Notes: generated from the sequence alone by a model not told the origin. A stretch of DNA of 49,386 nt from Pestalotiopsis fici W106-1 (GCF_000516985.1 NW_006917102.1:781534-830919), one strand, 5' to 3'. Numbered from the stretch's first letter, positions 20,920 through 33,071 are shown. Numbers and translations: made by a program.

Positions 20920-21868
20920 TTAGCGTTTGTAGCATCAGTATAGTGAAAAGTTGTTCAATTAATGCGCGTGATTGATTTTGATATTTCGCCAGAACCTATA
21001 GCTTGAATGAATTCCTTTTCCTTTTTCTTTTATGTTTCTTTTGCGTTGCTGTCTTTCAATTCTGCCAATACAATCTGAACATAAGTCTATCTCAGCTGGC
21101 GGTGTCAGTACTTTTGCAAAAGGCGAAAAAGAATCTTGGAGACGCGGCTCTGTCGCCGAACTCGGCAAAGATCATCGCATGCGGCTCTCCTATGCTCCAG
21201 GTATGCAGTCAAGAGCATGTTTTTCTCACACTCTCATACATCAGCGTCATCCAGGCCCCAGGACGTTTCTACTATGTGTTCGCTTCAGGCTACGACCATA
21301 ATCTGACCAATATCCTCTCATGCTAATTTACCCCGGCACTGTTGGATATGTCATGGTTATCCCAGTGTAGAACATATAAGTTCGATGACAATTGCTTACC
21401 TGATGTACCGGCCGACCTAGATATTCAGCACCCTATTCATCAATGCGGTGGTAGCTCAAGGCATGTCCTTCACATGGTTGAGGCTAGAAGAACACTTTCA
21501 GAGGATGATTAATGTGGCGAAACTTGCATTATTATGGGCTTTCAACTATGCAACTCTTCTGACTTGATGATTGCTACCACTCATCCTACTGCCCGACGGC
21601 CCCGAGCCCAGCCCTCACCGCCTGTATCCGACCAGTCACTAGCAAAACTGATCGTTCCCGCAATTGTTTCAGACCGTCGCCATGACCGAAGAGCTCTTTG
21701 TTGGATCATCCGTGATTCGATGCTAATTTCAAATGGGAAGCGTGTCGGTGAATCTACAACAGTCAAAATCAGCTACGCCAGACGAACGTGCCTGGCGGGC
21801 ATAGGTGGATTGCAAAAGCCTGAACCACGGGACCGTAGTTTGATGCCCCGGGTTTGTGCCTGGGATGA
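20920..21868. other. Intergenic region, no gene seen
   Basis: About 950 bp. Short open frames only. The part just left of the repeat copy (21540-21860) is somewhat protein-like on the plus strand but shows no recognisable motif. Confidence 0.35.
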
Positions 21869-22031
21869 TCTCACCTGAGCTGATGTGTGAAGGGGGAACT
21901 GAAGACGAGATGATCGAGGAAGCATTGAAAGTTGTCTGAGTTGATCTCTAGTCTACAAAAGAGAGGTGCTGAAGAGCGACTATATACCTACGCAGGTGAT
22001 CTGCGGTGGGTAATGACTACGTCAGTACGAC
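21869..22031 (+). mobile_element. Short repeat, copy 2 (same family as 886-1048)
   Basis: 163 bp, almost identical to copy 1, with only a few substitutions over the whole length. The terminal hairpin arms are 22010-22017 and 22021-22028; one arm carries a C-to-A change that leaves an A-G mismatch. No convincing target duplication: the left flank is GATGA, the right flank GATTC. It sits about 50 bp downstream of the stop codon of the zinc-knuckle gene. Its high identity to copy 1 suggests recent spread. Confidence 0.85.
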
Positions 22032-22048
22032 AGATTCCCATCTCTGTG

Positions 22049-22065
22049 CCCCCCCCCCCCCCCCC
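22049..22065 (+). repeat. Homopolymer tract, 17 C
   Basis: Uninterrupted run of C between repeat copy 2 and the zinc-knuckle gene. Likely length-variable and prone to sequencing error. Confidence 0.8.
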
Positions 22066-22080
22066 TTCTCCAGCACCCCC

Positions 22081-22549
22081 CTACTCCATTTCTTCAATTT
22101 CAATGTTCTCATCTTCTTCTGCTCTGGTGGGAGCAGCGGCAGCGGCAGCGGTGGCGGCGCCGCCCGCCATGCCCGGCGAGGGCTGGCCCAGGATGATCAC
22201 ACCGGAAAACCCTTCATGGATAGTGCCAATGTGATCTATATAGTTAATTAGTTGAATGCATATCTTAGTAATGTATGTATCAATAGTATGTGTAGGCAAA
22301 CTCAAAGGTAGGGTTGGACTTACAGTTGTTCTGGGCCCCACCACGGCCCCGCCGGTTGTTGCGGCGTCGGAGGCGACAGAACCGGATAGTGTGGCCTGGT
22401 CGCTTGCAGTAGTAGCATGTCCGGTCTCTACCAAACCGGTCTCTTCCTGCACCACCGCCGGTAGGGGCATCAGTAGCGCCGGTGATCGTCTAAACCACAT
22501 ATTAGAAGACAAGAAAACAAAAAAGAAGAAGAGAAGACTTGAACTTACC
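22081..22549 (-). CDS. 3' exons of a CCHC zinc-knuckle protein, 5' end not resolved
   Basis: Splicing gives a continuous frame through exons ending at 22549 (start unresolved), 22489-22324 and 22235-22081. Both introns have GTAAGT donors and good acceptors (GGTTTAG, ACTATATAG preceded by an ACTAAT-type branch). The middle exon encodes RDRTCYYCKRPGHTIRFC, a zinc knuckle C-x2-C-x4-H-x4-C, followed by an Arg-rich RRRNNRRGRGG. The last exon reads IHEGFSGVIILGQPSPGMAGG, an Ala run and an acidic tail EEDENIEIEEME. Zinc knuckles bind single-stranded nucleic acid and occur in RNA-binding proteins and retroelement Gag. I do not recognise the rest. Upstream (to about 22640) lie trinucleotide repeats that blur the first exon. 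Confidence 0.5.
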
Positions 22550-25526
22550 TTGTATTTATGGCCAATCCGAATGAATGAAGTCAGGAAGAGAAAGAAGAAG
22601 ATGATGATGATGATGCATCTGCATTGCCACTGTGAGGGAGGGAGAAGAAGATGATGATTATGATTTTAATGTTGTTGTTCATGATGACGACTGTGATGAT
22701 AATGAATGAAAAGGAAGAGAAAAAGATCTTTGGGAACTGGACAACTTTTTGTAGTCAAGTTCCTTGCGCACTCGCTTTTGATCCCGAGGCAGTCGCACTT
22801 ATCACTCCTTCCATTGATACTACGGAATTTCCCAATCAAGACAGAGTAAATACAAGAGATACACCACGATGAGATCTGCTGGGAAAGTGCCTGGCATCAG
22901 TTGACCATTCTCTGCATGAAGTATTCGGCTCTTTTTCTGCCGCTCTCCAGCTTCACCGCCCATCGACTTCCTCAAACAACAAGGCAGCAGCGCATTCTCA
23001 GTCTTTTTTCCAGTAACTGTTAAACAATGAGAGAAAGAAGTCCTTGAGATGACTCATGTGATGCGGTAAGTGCTTTCCTCGCGAGTCTACCTTTATATTG
23101 CCTTGCCTAAAGCTCCTAGCAGCTTCGACTCGGAGATGCAGTCCGGGCCCAGATGTACGAGTGTGCCTGCCATGACATATACAATGTGGCTGACTGTGCA
23201 GATCTGAATTATCTCGAGGTAGTGGGTCACATGGACAAATTCAAAGTACTGTAGCATCGCCGCCACCAAGGTCGATCATCGCCACCAGATGCTCAACTTC
23301 ATTCTAAGTTGTACATTGCATGGTCACCTTTTCTTCATTTACGGGATACTCTTGGCCGCAAAAGCCATGTTACGTGACATGTCAAATAGATTCCAGCTGT
23401 TCAAATTCCCTCGACCATGCGAGCCCATGTTCATCTAGCAAAAGCTGGTGTTGCAGCATCGTTGGCAGCCATTGGTTCTATACCAAGTGGCGGGGACACT
23501 GACGGTGCGCTGAGTTTCAATTATGGAAAGTGCGCACTGGAGCTCTCGTGCTTGGTGTGGCCTCTGTGATTTCACATTACGATATCTTGTCGACCCTGAG
23601 CCAAGTTGCAGAGTGAGGAGCGAAGGAAGGCGCTAGTAAAGATAACTGGACTGACGTTATGCAGCAATGAAGGCACATGCCAGCGGGTTCTCTATTCAAT
23701 ATCCGGGCAGGTGGTTTGTGATGGGTACTTTCCTCGTCAGTGCGACAAAAAGGTGATTGTATGGGTATGGTGTTCAGTTGCGAAACTCTAGCGGCCGCAA
23801 CCAACGGGCTCATTTCACTCCAACAGACCGTGAATTACCCTTGATTGCAAGTACTCCGACAATCAAATGCGTGCCTGGGTCCGGACTTGAGGTCCGTATG
23901 GTCGGTCTGAAGAGCGGGTCCTGATGCGACCGTCGCGTGAAGGAACACGACCATGCAACTAAACCAATTGCGCGTGGACCGGGCAAGTCCTGCGTGCCCG
24001 AAAGCTTGCCTACCCCCTAAGTTATTGGGGAATAGATTACGGTAGCTAGAGTTTCGCTTTAACAATCTCCATAGCAATGAATTGCTTTACTTTACTGTTT
24101 GGATTTTCCCTTGATTTCCCTTGTCTTTTCTGCGTGAACCATATTCGTTGATTCAGCCGCAACTAGGGTGATATACCTTGCCATGTCGAAATATCTTCAA
24201 TTCATCAAGTTCATGGGCGTTTGACACGCTGTTGGTGTATAATCGAGCAGGAGCATGTTTGAACCCAAGGAAATCAATAGTGTAATGAGTTTTGACATGA
24301 ATTTCGATAGTAACGGACCATCAAGATTTGACTTCTCGGGATTGTCTTCTGTGAATTGTATGATCCACGTTAAAAGAATCGGCACGCAAATAAGACTCTA
24401 CCTTCATTTACGTAGTGCTACCTAATAAGGTGGCCCCCGATGAGCCACCCACCTTGCGCCTCGCAGACGGGGTCTCGGCCTGGAGCATCACCAGGCAGGT
24501 GCGGCTGAGGATTCTGTTGGGATGTCGGGGTTGATTAGCACAAGATCCATGATACTGTTGTCGAGGATGAGAAATACGCGGCCTAGAGAAGAGAGCAGCC
24601 TTGACGCATTCGAGCAGTACGACCTGAATCAAGCATAAAAGCTCCATAACAAATGAGCCATCAGTGGTCACTGTGCCCCACAACTGTCGCGAGACTAGAA
24701 GGCCTAACCTTAGGCGAATGTTTATGACATACCAGCAGAGTCTGCCAGCGGCCACAATGGGGCAATGGAGCAAATTTGGAGCCCAATACGAACATGGCGA
24801 TGGGCAATTCTGGCTAACATGCTCACATCATGAGGAGATTGGTGAATATGAAATCGAGAAAACGTCACATTGCTTAATGGGGCGTTTGAATGGGGTTCAG
24901 AACGTCGCCAATTTGGGACCGATACGTTGAGCAATTGTCGAATCATCGAGGACTTGTTTATATGTCCATGCTTGGCATTGCAAGTTGGAGCCGCTGACCA
25001 AGACGAATTTGGTCATTTCTCGCCGACAGCACTAGACCGCCGAAACACTACCGTACACTGCCCTGATCTGCACCCCGCTCGCTTTACTCACTTGCGCTGA
25101 TGCGGAATACTTTGCCCACTTGGACATGGTTGGTAAACTACGCCATGGTGCCTTGCTCATTAGGGTAGTTTAGCCCGCGGCATATTCTGCCAACCAAGGC
25201 ATAGTGCTTCATTTATAGTCCATCTACCCCGCGAATCCCCAAATCTGGTGTGGATGGGTGATCCCGTGGGGCTGGTGGTATCGAGTCCGGGGACAAACCA
25301 TTGCCAACCGAAAATAGGACATAAAAGATTGGTTCTTTGCCATACCCACACGGAGTAATGAACATTTCAAGTGGCAAGGATGCTTGGAGTATGATGAAAA
25401 AGTCATGTATATTAAGGCAGACTTGGAATGCCGCTCCTCTGAAACAGGACTGCTGTACTTTATCTCCCCTCTTGACACATTATAATCTCTTGAACATACA
25501 CGTTGTATTTCCAGCTGTTCAACATC
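22550..25526. other. Gene-poor interval with simple repeats and decayed coding-like stretches
   Basis: GAT-type trinucleotide runs at about 22593-22612 and 22644-22700. On the plus strand 23040-23640 holds stretches that look coding (for example AATKVDHRHQMLNFIL and AKAGVAASLAAIGSIPS), but in shifting frames with stops. On the minus strand 24408-24773 is open for 121 codons without recognisable motifs. I see no intact gene. The right end holds the promoter of the dioxygenase-family gene. Confidence 0.4.
23706..23748 (+). mobile_element. Decayed end of the short repeat family
   Basis: 43 bp aligning without gaps to the hairpin end of copy 1 (1006-1050), about three quarters identical. The landmarks GCAGGTG, GGGTACT, CGTCAGT and GCGACAA are kept. 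Many differences are transitions. The 100 bp to its left align only weakly, so this may be a very old copy. Confidence 0.4.
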
Positions 25527-26857
25527 ATGACTGTCGACATCCTAACCCCGACACATCCACACACTATTGACGGTGTGCACCTCCACGTCAATGATGGCCT
25601 GCTGGCGTCCAACGAGGTGGACAAGCTGCAGCCATCCTATCCTTCCGAGCCCATGGAAGTCTTGAGGGAAAGATATAACAAGAATGGCTACCTCCTTCTC
25701 AAAGGATTGCTACCGCGCGAAGATGTTTTATCAGCACGAGCCTCCTACTTTGATTCGCTCTCGGCGAGCGGCGTAATCGAGCCGGGTTCCGCGGCCGTTG
25801 ATGGCATCTTCAACTCGTCGGCATCCGCTACCGATTACCCCGGCATCGGCGCGGGCAGCGTCAAGGGCAACGCTCGCCCCGGCGAGACGGACAAGTCGGA
25901 AGTCTTTGTAGACTTGGCCTTGAAAGCCCACACGGACGACTGGTATTGCGGTTCCGAGGATGGCAAGACGCGAGGGTTTTGCAACCATCCCGCCCTGCGC
26001 GACTTTATCTCCCGGTTTAGCGGTTGGGGAGACGATACACTGGCGGTCAAGAGAACGTTGCTGCGGAATAATACTCCGGGGAACAAGGCCATTGGTGTTC
26101 ACTATGATCAGTCGTTTATGCGATACGGAGAGCCTACTTCGGTGACTGCTTGGGTACCCATAGGAGATGTATCTCTCGACGGAGGCGGCTTGATCTATTT
26201 GGATGGCGGTACGTTTTCTCTCTCTCTTTTTCTCTCTCTCTTCTCTCTNNNNNNNNNNNNNNNNNNNNNNNNNNNNNNNNNNNNNNNNNNNNNNNNNNNN
26301 NNNNNNNNNNNNNNNNNNNNNNNNNNNNNNNNNNNNNNNNNNNNNNNNTCTCTTTTTCTCTCTCTCTTTTTCTCTCTCTCTCATTCCCTACTAACTGACA
26401 TCAATCTAGGTGAGAAACTTGGAGAGGAGATTGAAAATGACTTTAATGCCAAGGCTAAGGCGGCCGGCATGTCGGACGAGGAAATGAGAAACGCATTCAA
26501 TGTTAACATGATAAGCACTGGTTTCCTCTGCGAAGGACCGGGCGATTTTGGGCGCAGATATGGCAGGAAGTGGCTTGTGACTGCCTACGAGGCGGGCGAT
26601 GTGGTGCTACATACACCTCACATGGTATGTCACCACTTGAAAGCAAACTTGACCTCCTACTAATATTACGTAGATCCACGCATCCACGATGAACTTTGAC
26701 AAGGGCAGGAAGATCCGGTTAGGCACAGACTTGCGCTTTGTCAACTCTGCCAGACCTTGGGATACTGTAAGTTTTTCCAGATTAGCTACATGGCGTGTGC
26801 AAGACTAATCCAGTGCAGCGGTGGTCGAACCACTACAAGTTTGACGATGGCGTATGA
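25527..26857 (+). CDS. Phytanoyl-CoA dioxygenase (PhyH) family Fe(II)/2-oxoglutarate oxygenase
   Basis: Exons 25527-26208, 26410-26624, 26674-26766, 26819-26857 give 342 residues. Seen: the conserved opening RYNKNGYLLLKGLLPREDV, IGVHYDQSFMRYGEP carrying the HxD iron pair, AYEAGDVVLHTPHM with the distal His, and KIRLGTDLRFVNSARPWD with the Arg that binds 2-oxoglutarate. It would hydroxylate a small molecule; PhyH relatives act on fatty acyl-CoAs, amino acids and secondary metabolites, and the substrate here is unknown. Intron 1 contains a CT microsatellite and the 100-N gap, so its length is uncertain, but the coding sequence on both sides is complete. It converges on a Zn2Cys6 regulator with stop codons 9 bp apart. 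Confidence 0.88.
26217..26388. repeat. CT microsatellite containing a 100-N assembly gap (26249-26348)
   Basis: CT/CTTTTT runs on both sides of exactly 100 N, inside intron 1 of the PhyH-family gene. The round number suggests a placeholder of unknown true length. Confidence 0.9.
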
Positions 26858-26866
26858 GCTCGCATG

Positions 26867-28694
26867 TCAATCCGATTCGGCCCACTGTGCCGAGAGGGAG
26901 TGTATTATATGACTAGTCCTCCACTGTAATTCGCGATTTGTTCTATGCAAGAACTCGATTGCCCGTTTTCTCTGCGCCAGATTGTGAATACAGTAGCCGC
27001 CGCCTATTGCCAGTCAGATTTGCCAAGAGAGACGCCACACTCAGATTGAAGACATACAGATTGTCAGCATGTGTGTAGGGATGAAAAACGCATTGATCAC
27101 ATGATCATTGGACATGGCAAGGCCCATGAGCGTATCCAAGAGTTTTGCGATAGCGTCTTGGGCCTACAAAAGTTAGTTTACGGATTTGGGCATAACCTTT
27201 AACATGATATTGACCTACCTGCACGTCTGAGTGGGCGTGGTAGGATGACAGAGGCTGACCTGCCGCAATACCACTGTGATCATACAAGCAGAATAATATT
27301 TTTCCAGCATAATAATATTGCAGTGCAACAACTAAAGTGATTAAGCAATCAATTTCTTAAAAGTGGGTGGATAACCATGAAGACGTATATCTTACCTGGA
27401 ATGGGCAAGAGTAGCCATAGAGGTGGAAATACATCACTCTCGGTATCCGTCGTTTCTGCACGGAACAAGGGCTCAAATATTACAGGCTTGGTAGCAAACC
27501 AAGTGTCAAGCTCGTCGCGAAGGAGCTGCATTGAATCAGGCTGCGGATACCTTGAAGCATTGATGTTGTCTTGCGGCCGGCTTGAAGGTGTGCAAAGGCA
27601 TTGCAAGATCTTTGCAAAGATGTACACAATGCGGTTGGCACAGGCAGTATCGTCAAGCCGACGAAGCATGCTGACACTCTCAAAGATATTCAACGACATT
27701 TCCAGTGGGCGCTGCATGGTCAGTGACACGTATATAGCCTGGCGAAGATGTACCCAGCTGGCGGCTTCTGCTAGACCACCTTGGACAGCAGAACGAGCCA
27801 CAGATTCATGGTCAATCAAGCTCCTCGCCCCTCTAAGATGGTGGTACTCAACGTCAATGTCATTATCATACTCTTCGTACAATCGGGAAATGACAACGGC
27901 AACAAGGAGAACAGCATCATAGGTACTAGGTGGCCGATCAAAGGCTTTGATAAGCAGTTCAATGCAGCGACCATGGTATCTGGTCGTCTCCAGATCAGAG
28001 ACGCGTCCATTGGACAATGCATCATATTTGCTGGCAAGTGCTAGGAGACCGTTTAAAATCATTGGTTCCTCCAAGGCAAGGCGTGGTACGATCAATGTAA
28101 AATGCCGAGACTCATCACAGGCGTCCACCTGTGGGTGATGTAATCAGCATTGGACGGATAGACAAGAGATGCCACAGGCAAAGGACATACGCTGGGTGCC
28201 AGCTTTAGCATGTACAATCTGAGTAGAAACGCTTCCCGGCTAGTCAAGCGAGTGTCCACAATAGCCGGAGCAGACGCCGGTTCGATTGCCGCCCCCTCTA
28301 CCCTTGACTTGCTTATTGGCCGAGCGCCTCTCGATGACCCATGTTGCAGAACAGTAGAAACATGGTTGTCTTCGGCGAAGTCCACAACGGAGGCATGCAC
28401 GTGTCGTTGGGCCGCCGCCTCAGGTGCCCCGCGCCGTCCCTTTGAGCAAGATTGCGCCCGCGAGTTGCCGACGGCTTGCAACTTTCGCGGCCTCGACCTG
28501 CGTGGAAGAGGCGCATCCTCGGGAGTAGACGGGGAGTCTGCATGCGACGACGACGCGGCAAGAAACGTCCATCTGGGCGCTGCTCTGCATTCACGGTTCG
28601 CTTCCTTGCAACCATGACAGACGGTAGCTCCCGGAGGAAAGTAGCATTTTCGATGCCGTTCTCGACAAGATTCGCAACCGCTTCGGGGCTTCAT
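26867..28694 (-). CDS. Zn2Cys6 transcription factor with fungal-specific C-terminal domain
   Basis: Exons 28694-28191, 28128-27396, 27331-27219, 27163-27058, 27003-26867 sum to 1593 nt, 530 residues. The zinc cluster is at the N-terminus: KPRSGCESCRERHRKC, PPGATVCHGCKEANREC. A basic low-complexity linker of about 100 residues follows, then the DUF3468-like/fungal-specific domain: LPVPRLALEEP-type start seen as IVPRLALEEPMILNGLLALAS, RYHGRCIELLIKAF, YEEYDNDIDVEYHHLRGA, and the closing ALQYYYAGKILFCLYDH, CGGYCIHNLAQRKRAIEFLHR. The ATG at 28694 directly precedes the zinc cluster. Target genes unknown; the tail-to-tail PhyH-family gene is a candidate partner only by position. Confidence 0.87.
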
Positions 28695-29434
28695 GGACGG
28701 CTGATGAAAGACTCCAGAATAGGCAACGCGACTCGAGTTCTGTTGTCGTGTGTAGTCGACTCTGGCCTTGATCTGGGGGCCATGCGGGATATATAGCTGA
28801 AAACAGAACAGTGCCCCGCGGGGTATTCTGCCTTTTAGGGGGCGAGCAGCGCCAGCCAAGTCTAGAATAGCCCTAGTGTACTGCACCTTTATGCGGGGAT
28901 GGCGCTCGGCATTCGAAATGCCTGTTTTCTATCTGGTCAGAATTCTGCGAGTCTGCGATTATAGTGAGAGGCCAAGACGAATCCGGTCTGGTTGTGGCTG
29001 TCGGCCTACGCACTGTCGCTCATAACCACCTCGCTGGGTCATTTTGCTCGAGTCAGTCATGTGCCGAGCGACATGGAACTGTCTACTTCGCCGAACGGCA
29101 CCGTCTCGAGACTTTAAGAGCGCCTTTCAATCAGCATGCGCAGGATCATGCTGTCCCCAGTTTCCCCAGATTTCCCCAGATTCAGACCAGGGAGATCATT
29201 GGTACATGCGGAGAATATTACCAAATACTAGGTCAGATGCGCCATTATCAACTATCTCTAATGTCAACGACGGTATCTAGGTACGTATATATATATAGCA
29301 GGTGAATACACATTGTTTCATCCATATCTATCACCATCCTCTACATCACCACTGTCATCATCTCTACCATACACCAGTCCTTGCCCATATACAATATCCA
29401 TATCCCCCTTTCTCCCCCGTGTCAATTGCCCGTC
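28695..29434. promoter_or_regulatory. Divergent promoter region of the Zn2Cys6 gene and the MFS transporter
   Basis: 740 bp between two start codons. A TATATATATATA tract at 29286-29297 lies about 140 bp before the transporter ATG, followed by a CT-rich leader, as expected for a strongly expressed fungal gene. No other element recognised. Confidence 0.45.
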
Positions 29435-31084
29435 ATGGCTGTGGTAGACGAGAAAGTCGGAAGCTCCCACATTGAGGGTGCAGGCGACGATGCACTTGAA
29501 ATCGGAGAGATAAATCTCGACATTGACGAGATTGAAAACACAACCACTGGCAAGTTCACGTGGTTGGTAGCATTTGCTGCTTCAATCGGTGGAATGCTAT
29601 TTGGATACGACACTGGCATCATATCTGCAGTACTGGTGTATATTGGTGAAGATCTCGGACACCCTCTATCTTCAAGTGAAAAGGAGCTCATTACTTCTCT
29701 CTGCTCGGCGGGCGCATTCGTCGGTGCCATCGCAGCAGGCCTCACTGCCGACCGCTTTGGACGCAAAGGAGCTACATATTTCGCCAGTGTACTCTTTACA
29801 GTCGGTGCCATAATTCAAGCTTCTGCATTTTCCATCCCGCAAATGGCCGTTGGCCGGCTGGTCGTCGGTTTCGGTGTGGGTGCTGCTGCCATGATTGTTC
29901 CCCTTTACCTCGCCGAGTTGGCACCCACGAAGTTCCGAGGTCGCATGATTGGGCTGAACAATGCCTGCATCACTGGAGGGCAAGTCATCTCGTATGGCAT
30001 TGGGGCAGGTTTGGCGCACGCACCGAATGGCTGGAGATGGATGGTAGCCCTCGGCGCCGTTCCGAGCATCATCCTGGGCTGTCTCCTCCCCTTTTGCCCC
30101 GAATCGCCTCGTCAGCTGCTCTTCCACGGCAAAACCGAAGAGGCGCACCGTGTCATTCAGCGCATCTTTAAAAATGCCACTCCGGAAATGGTCGACGACA
30201 AGGTCCGCCGCATCGAATCTAGCGTCAGTCAATCAAAATCTACGCTAGAGGGCCGAAGCCGATGGGCTGCCATTAAGCGAATGCACTCTGACCCCGCCAA
30301 CTTTAGAGCACTTGTTTGTGCTTGTACATTGAGTACGTCTTGCTACTGAGCTTACTCTATCCATCTTCATTTGCTAATAGAAACAGTGGTCATAAGTCAG
30401 CTGTCCGGCTTCAACGTCTTGATGTACTACTCCGCCACGCTATTTGCCCTTGTCGGCTTCTCCAACCCCGTCGCGGTCGGTCTCGTCGTTGCCGGTACCA
30501 ACTTTGTCATGACCTGGCTAAACGCCCTAGTGGTGGATCCTTATGGCCGCCGCCGGGTGCTGGTCTGTACCGTTTGGGGCATGTCTGCAGGACTGGCAGC
30601 TGTAGCTGTTGCATTCCACTTCATTCCCGTTGACCTCGAGACCTTGGAACTGAAGGAGAGCGCCATCACAACCCCGGCAATTGTCGTCCTGGTCTTTATC
30701 CTCTGGTTCTGCATCTTTTACGGTCTCTCCGTTGGTAACATTGCTTGGATGAGCACCGACTTTTTCCCAATGGAGATTCGTGCCATGGGAACAATGTGGA
30801 TGACTTGCTGTAACTGGGGACCCAACGTTATTGTCTCCTCCACCTTTTTGACCATGATGAAGTCACTCACCCCTTCTGGAGCATTCGGTTTCTATTCTGG
30901 AGTGTGCTTCACGGGATGGGTCCTAATCATCTTCTTCTACCCAGAGGTGTCGGGCCTGTCGCTCGAGGAGACGAGCGAGGTCTTTCAGCATGGCTTTGGC
31001 GTTAGATACGCGGCCCGACTACGCAAGATGCGCAAAGAACAGGCGGCAAACCAAGCCAATCTAGCAATTGAGAAATTAAATTAG
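29435..31084 (+). CDS. MFS sugar porter, myo-inositol-transporter type
   Basis: Exons 29435-30332 and 30387-31084 give 531 residues and 12 predicted membrane segments. Sugar-porter motifs: FGYDTGIISAVLVYI in segment 1, DRFGRKGATYF after segment 2, GRLVVGFGVGAAAMIVPLYLAE (segment 4), PESPRQLLF after segment 6, QLSGFNVLMYYSATLF in segment 7, DPYGRRRVL after segment 8. The GxGxGAAAMIVPLYLAE and PESPRQL wording is typical of ITR1-like inositol/H+ symporters. The acceptor was placed at 30386 because only this one joins TLM-VISQLSGFN in frame; the earlier AATAG at 30380 does not. Plasma membrane location expected. Substrate is by family only. Confidence 0.9.
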
Positions 31085-31287
31085 ATGCCAAGATATGCAT
31101 ATATAACCAAGCAGAAGTATGTGTTCACCGGTCTGGATCAGGTTACCTTTTTTTATAAATATGATTATGTATATAAAAGAAAATCATTAAATAAAGGTTT
31201 TATTCCATATTATAGCATATTTAAAAAAAAAAAAGGAAAAATGCCGTTTTGAAAAATAATACTTTCTTTCTTTATTAAAAAAGAAAA

Positions 31288-31371
31288 CAGAAAAAGAGGA
31301 AAAAAAGGAAAAAGAGGAAAAAGAGGAAAAAGAGGAAAAAGAGGAAAAAGAAGGAAAAAAAAGGAAAAAGA
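31288..31371 (+). repeat. Purine-only tandem repeat, unit GGAAAAAGA
   Basis: About five near-perfect 9-bp units within an uninterrupted A/G strand of some 80 nt. It lies downstream of the transporter gene. Simple low-complexity DNA; may form triplex structures, but no function is implied. Confidence 0.7.
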
Positions 31372-33063
31372 ATTTATAGCTTATAAAGTTATAATTTCTT
31401 ATAAAATATTTTTATTTTTTATTTTTTATAATAGGCAATAATTCTATTACTCCGTCGCCTTTTGCAAGTCCTAATAAAATATTTTTGGCGTCTCTGCAAT
31501 GCGTTTAACGCGCTCGAAAAAATGATCTTCCACCTAGCTAGGCCTTCGGACAACGAAACACAGCCGCAGCAAGCAACCTAGAAGTCTGGCCAACCGAGCC
31601 CGGGCTTGTTGGGTACAGCCTGCTTTGGCTTTACCGACCAAGCGATCGTCGGACAAGGTGAATCAATAGCAATATGCACCTGACGGAGCTGAGTAACACA
31701 CCTCGTTTGAAAAAGGAAAAAAGGGAGATGGAGAGGTGTCAGGTTAGGCCTGATATGTTACATTCCTATATCTTTGCAACGAGTCATGAGTAAAAAGCCT
31801 TTCAGATCTAGAATGGAGCATGAAGCGCAAAATGAAGGTGGCTGGCTTCTACTTCAACACGAGAACTATGTCAATGAGGGGCTACGCGAGAAGAGCACTG
31901 ACTTTGCGGTGAACAAGAAGGCAAGTAAATGTCTACAGTTCCACAACAGCTGTTGTCTTTAGAAAGTTCCTGAATGCACCCCGCACATCTCTGCCATTGC
32001 CAGTAATGCCGTGAATATCTGTGGACCACCTACACCTGTATATGTATGCAGTCATCTTCGATCAAACGTCAGCGACATTCGGGTTAGAACTGTGGACTAA
32101 TGTGGAGCTATACAACCTCAGATCGAATTGAAAGGGGACGCACAAAACGGTGGGGATCTAAAAGTATAAAGCCAATAAAGACACAAGTCGACGTGTCAGA
32201 CTGGTCGTTAGGAACATGTGCCAAGAGAAAAGGAACCACTATAATGAGATCATAGCTTACTTGTTCTCATTGAACCAGTATCAGCGACGGCGCATTCGTA
32301 TTGTTTACCTTTGCTGGAATTCTCCAACTAAAGGATCGGAGTGTGATATAGCGTGGGGGATGTCATGGTCTACACTCGATGTATTTCTTTTTTCTTTTAT
32401 AAAAAAACCTGGCTGTGGTGGGAAGAGACCCTCGATTCATGCCCCTCCTCGTACTATCAGACTATATTCAAGTTTCACAAGCTAGTAATCAAAGTTTCTC
32501 ATCTTATTTTGTGGATGGATTTGATAGAAAGACGCTGGGGCCACTGGAAAGCGTAGGAAGTGATCTATATGTTCTGATATGGATACGTTGCACAAAGTAA
32601 GACTATATTATTAGGCCGAGAGACAGAGCTTACAGACTGTATTCAGAGCTGTCATACCATTGGCTTTGAGTCGTGGAGAACCTTTATGTACACATTATTG
32701 GTCCGGGCTAAGTTACTATGGAAGCTCCTCTGACAATCACAATTTCCATCGTGTCAGAAAAAATAGGAGCACAAACACCGAATTCTACGTTAAAGTAGAT
32801 CTTCACGATATATAGAGCAGAGATCATCAAAAATTCACGACTAAGCATTCAACATCGGCACATAAAGGCAGAAAGAATCGCTTACATGAGCCCCTGTAGT
32901 CTGACTGCTGATCAACACGAGGTCTTAGTAGTGGTGCAAACACAGCCTTGTCAGAGCACACCAATAGTATGGAAACAGCGGAGAGGTCCTTCATCATAGC
33001 TAATTGAGCTTCAAAGAATCCACTTGAATGTCAGCTTGGGACTTGATCTAAGTCCAAAGGGTC

Positions 33064-33071
33064 TATAAATA
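33064..33071 (+). promoter_or_regulatory. TATA box of the small secreted protein gene
   Basis: TATAAATA, 117 bp before the ATG at 33188. A perfect match to the TATA consensus at a usual fungal distance. Confidence 0.55.

Noticed and set aside
31288..31371. Possible CRISPR-like or satellite array
   Set aside because: Units are 9-bp purine runs without spacers; simple low-complexity repeat.
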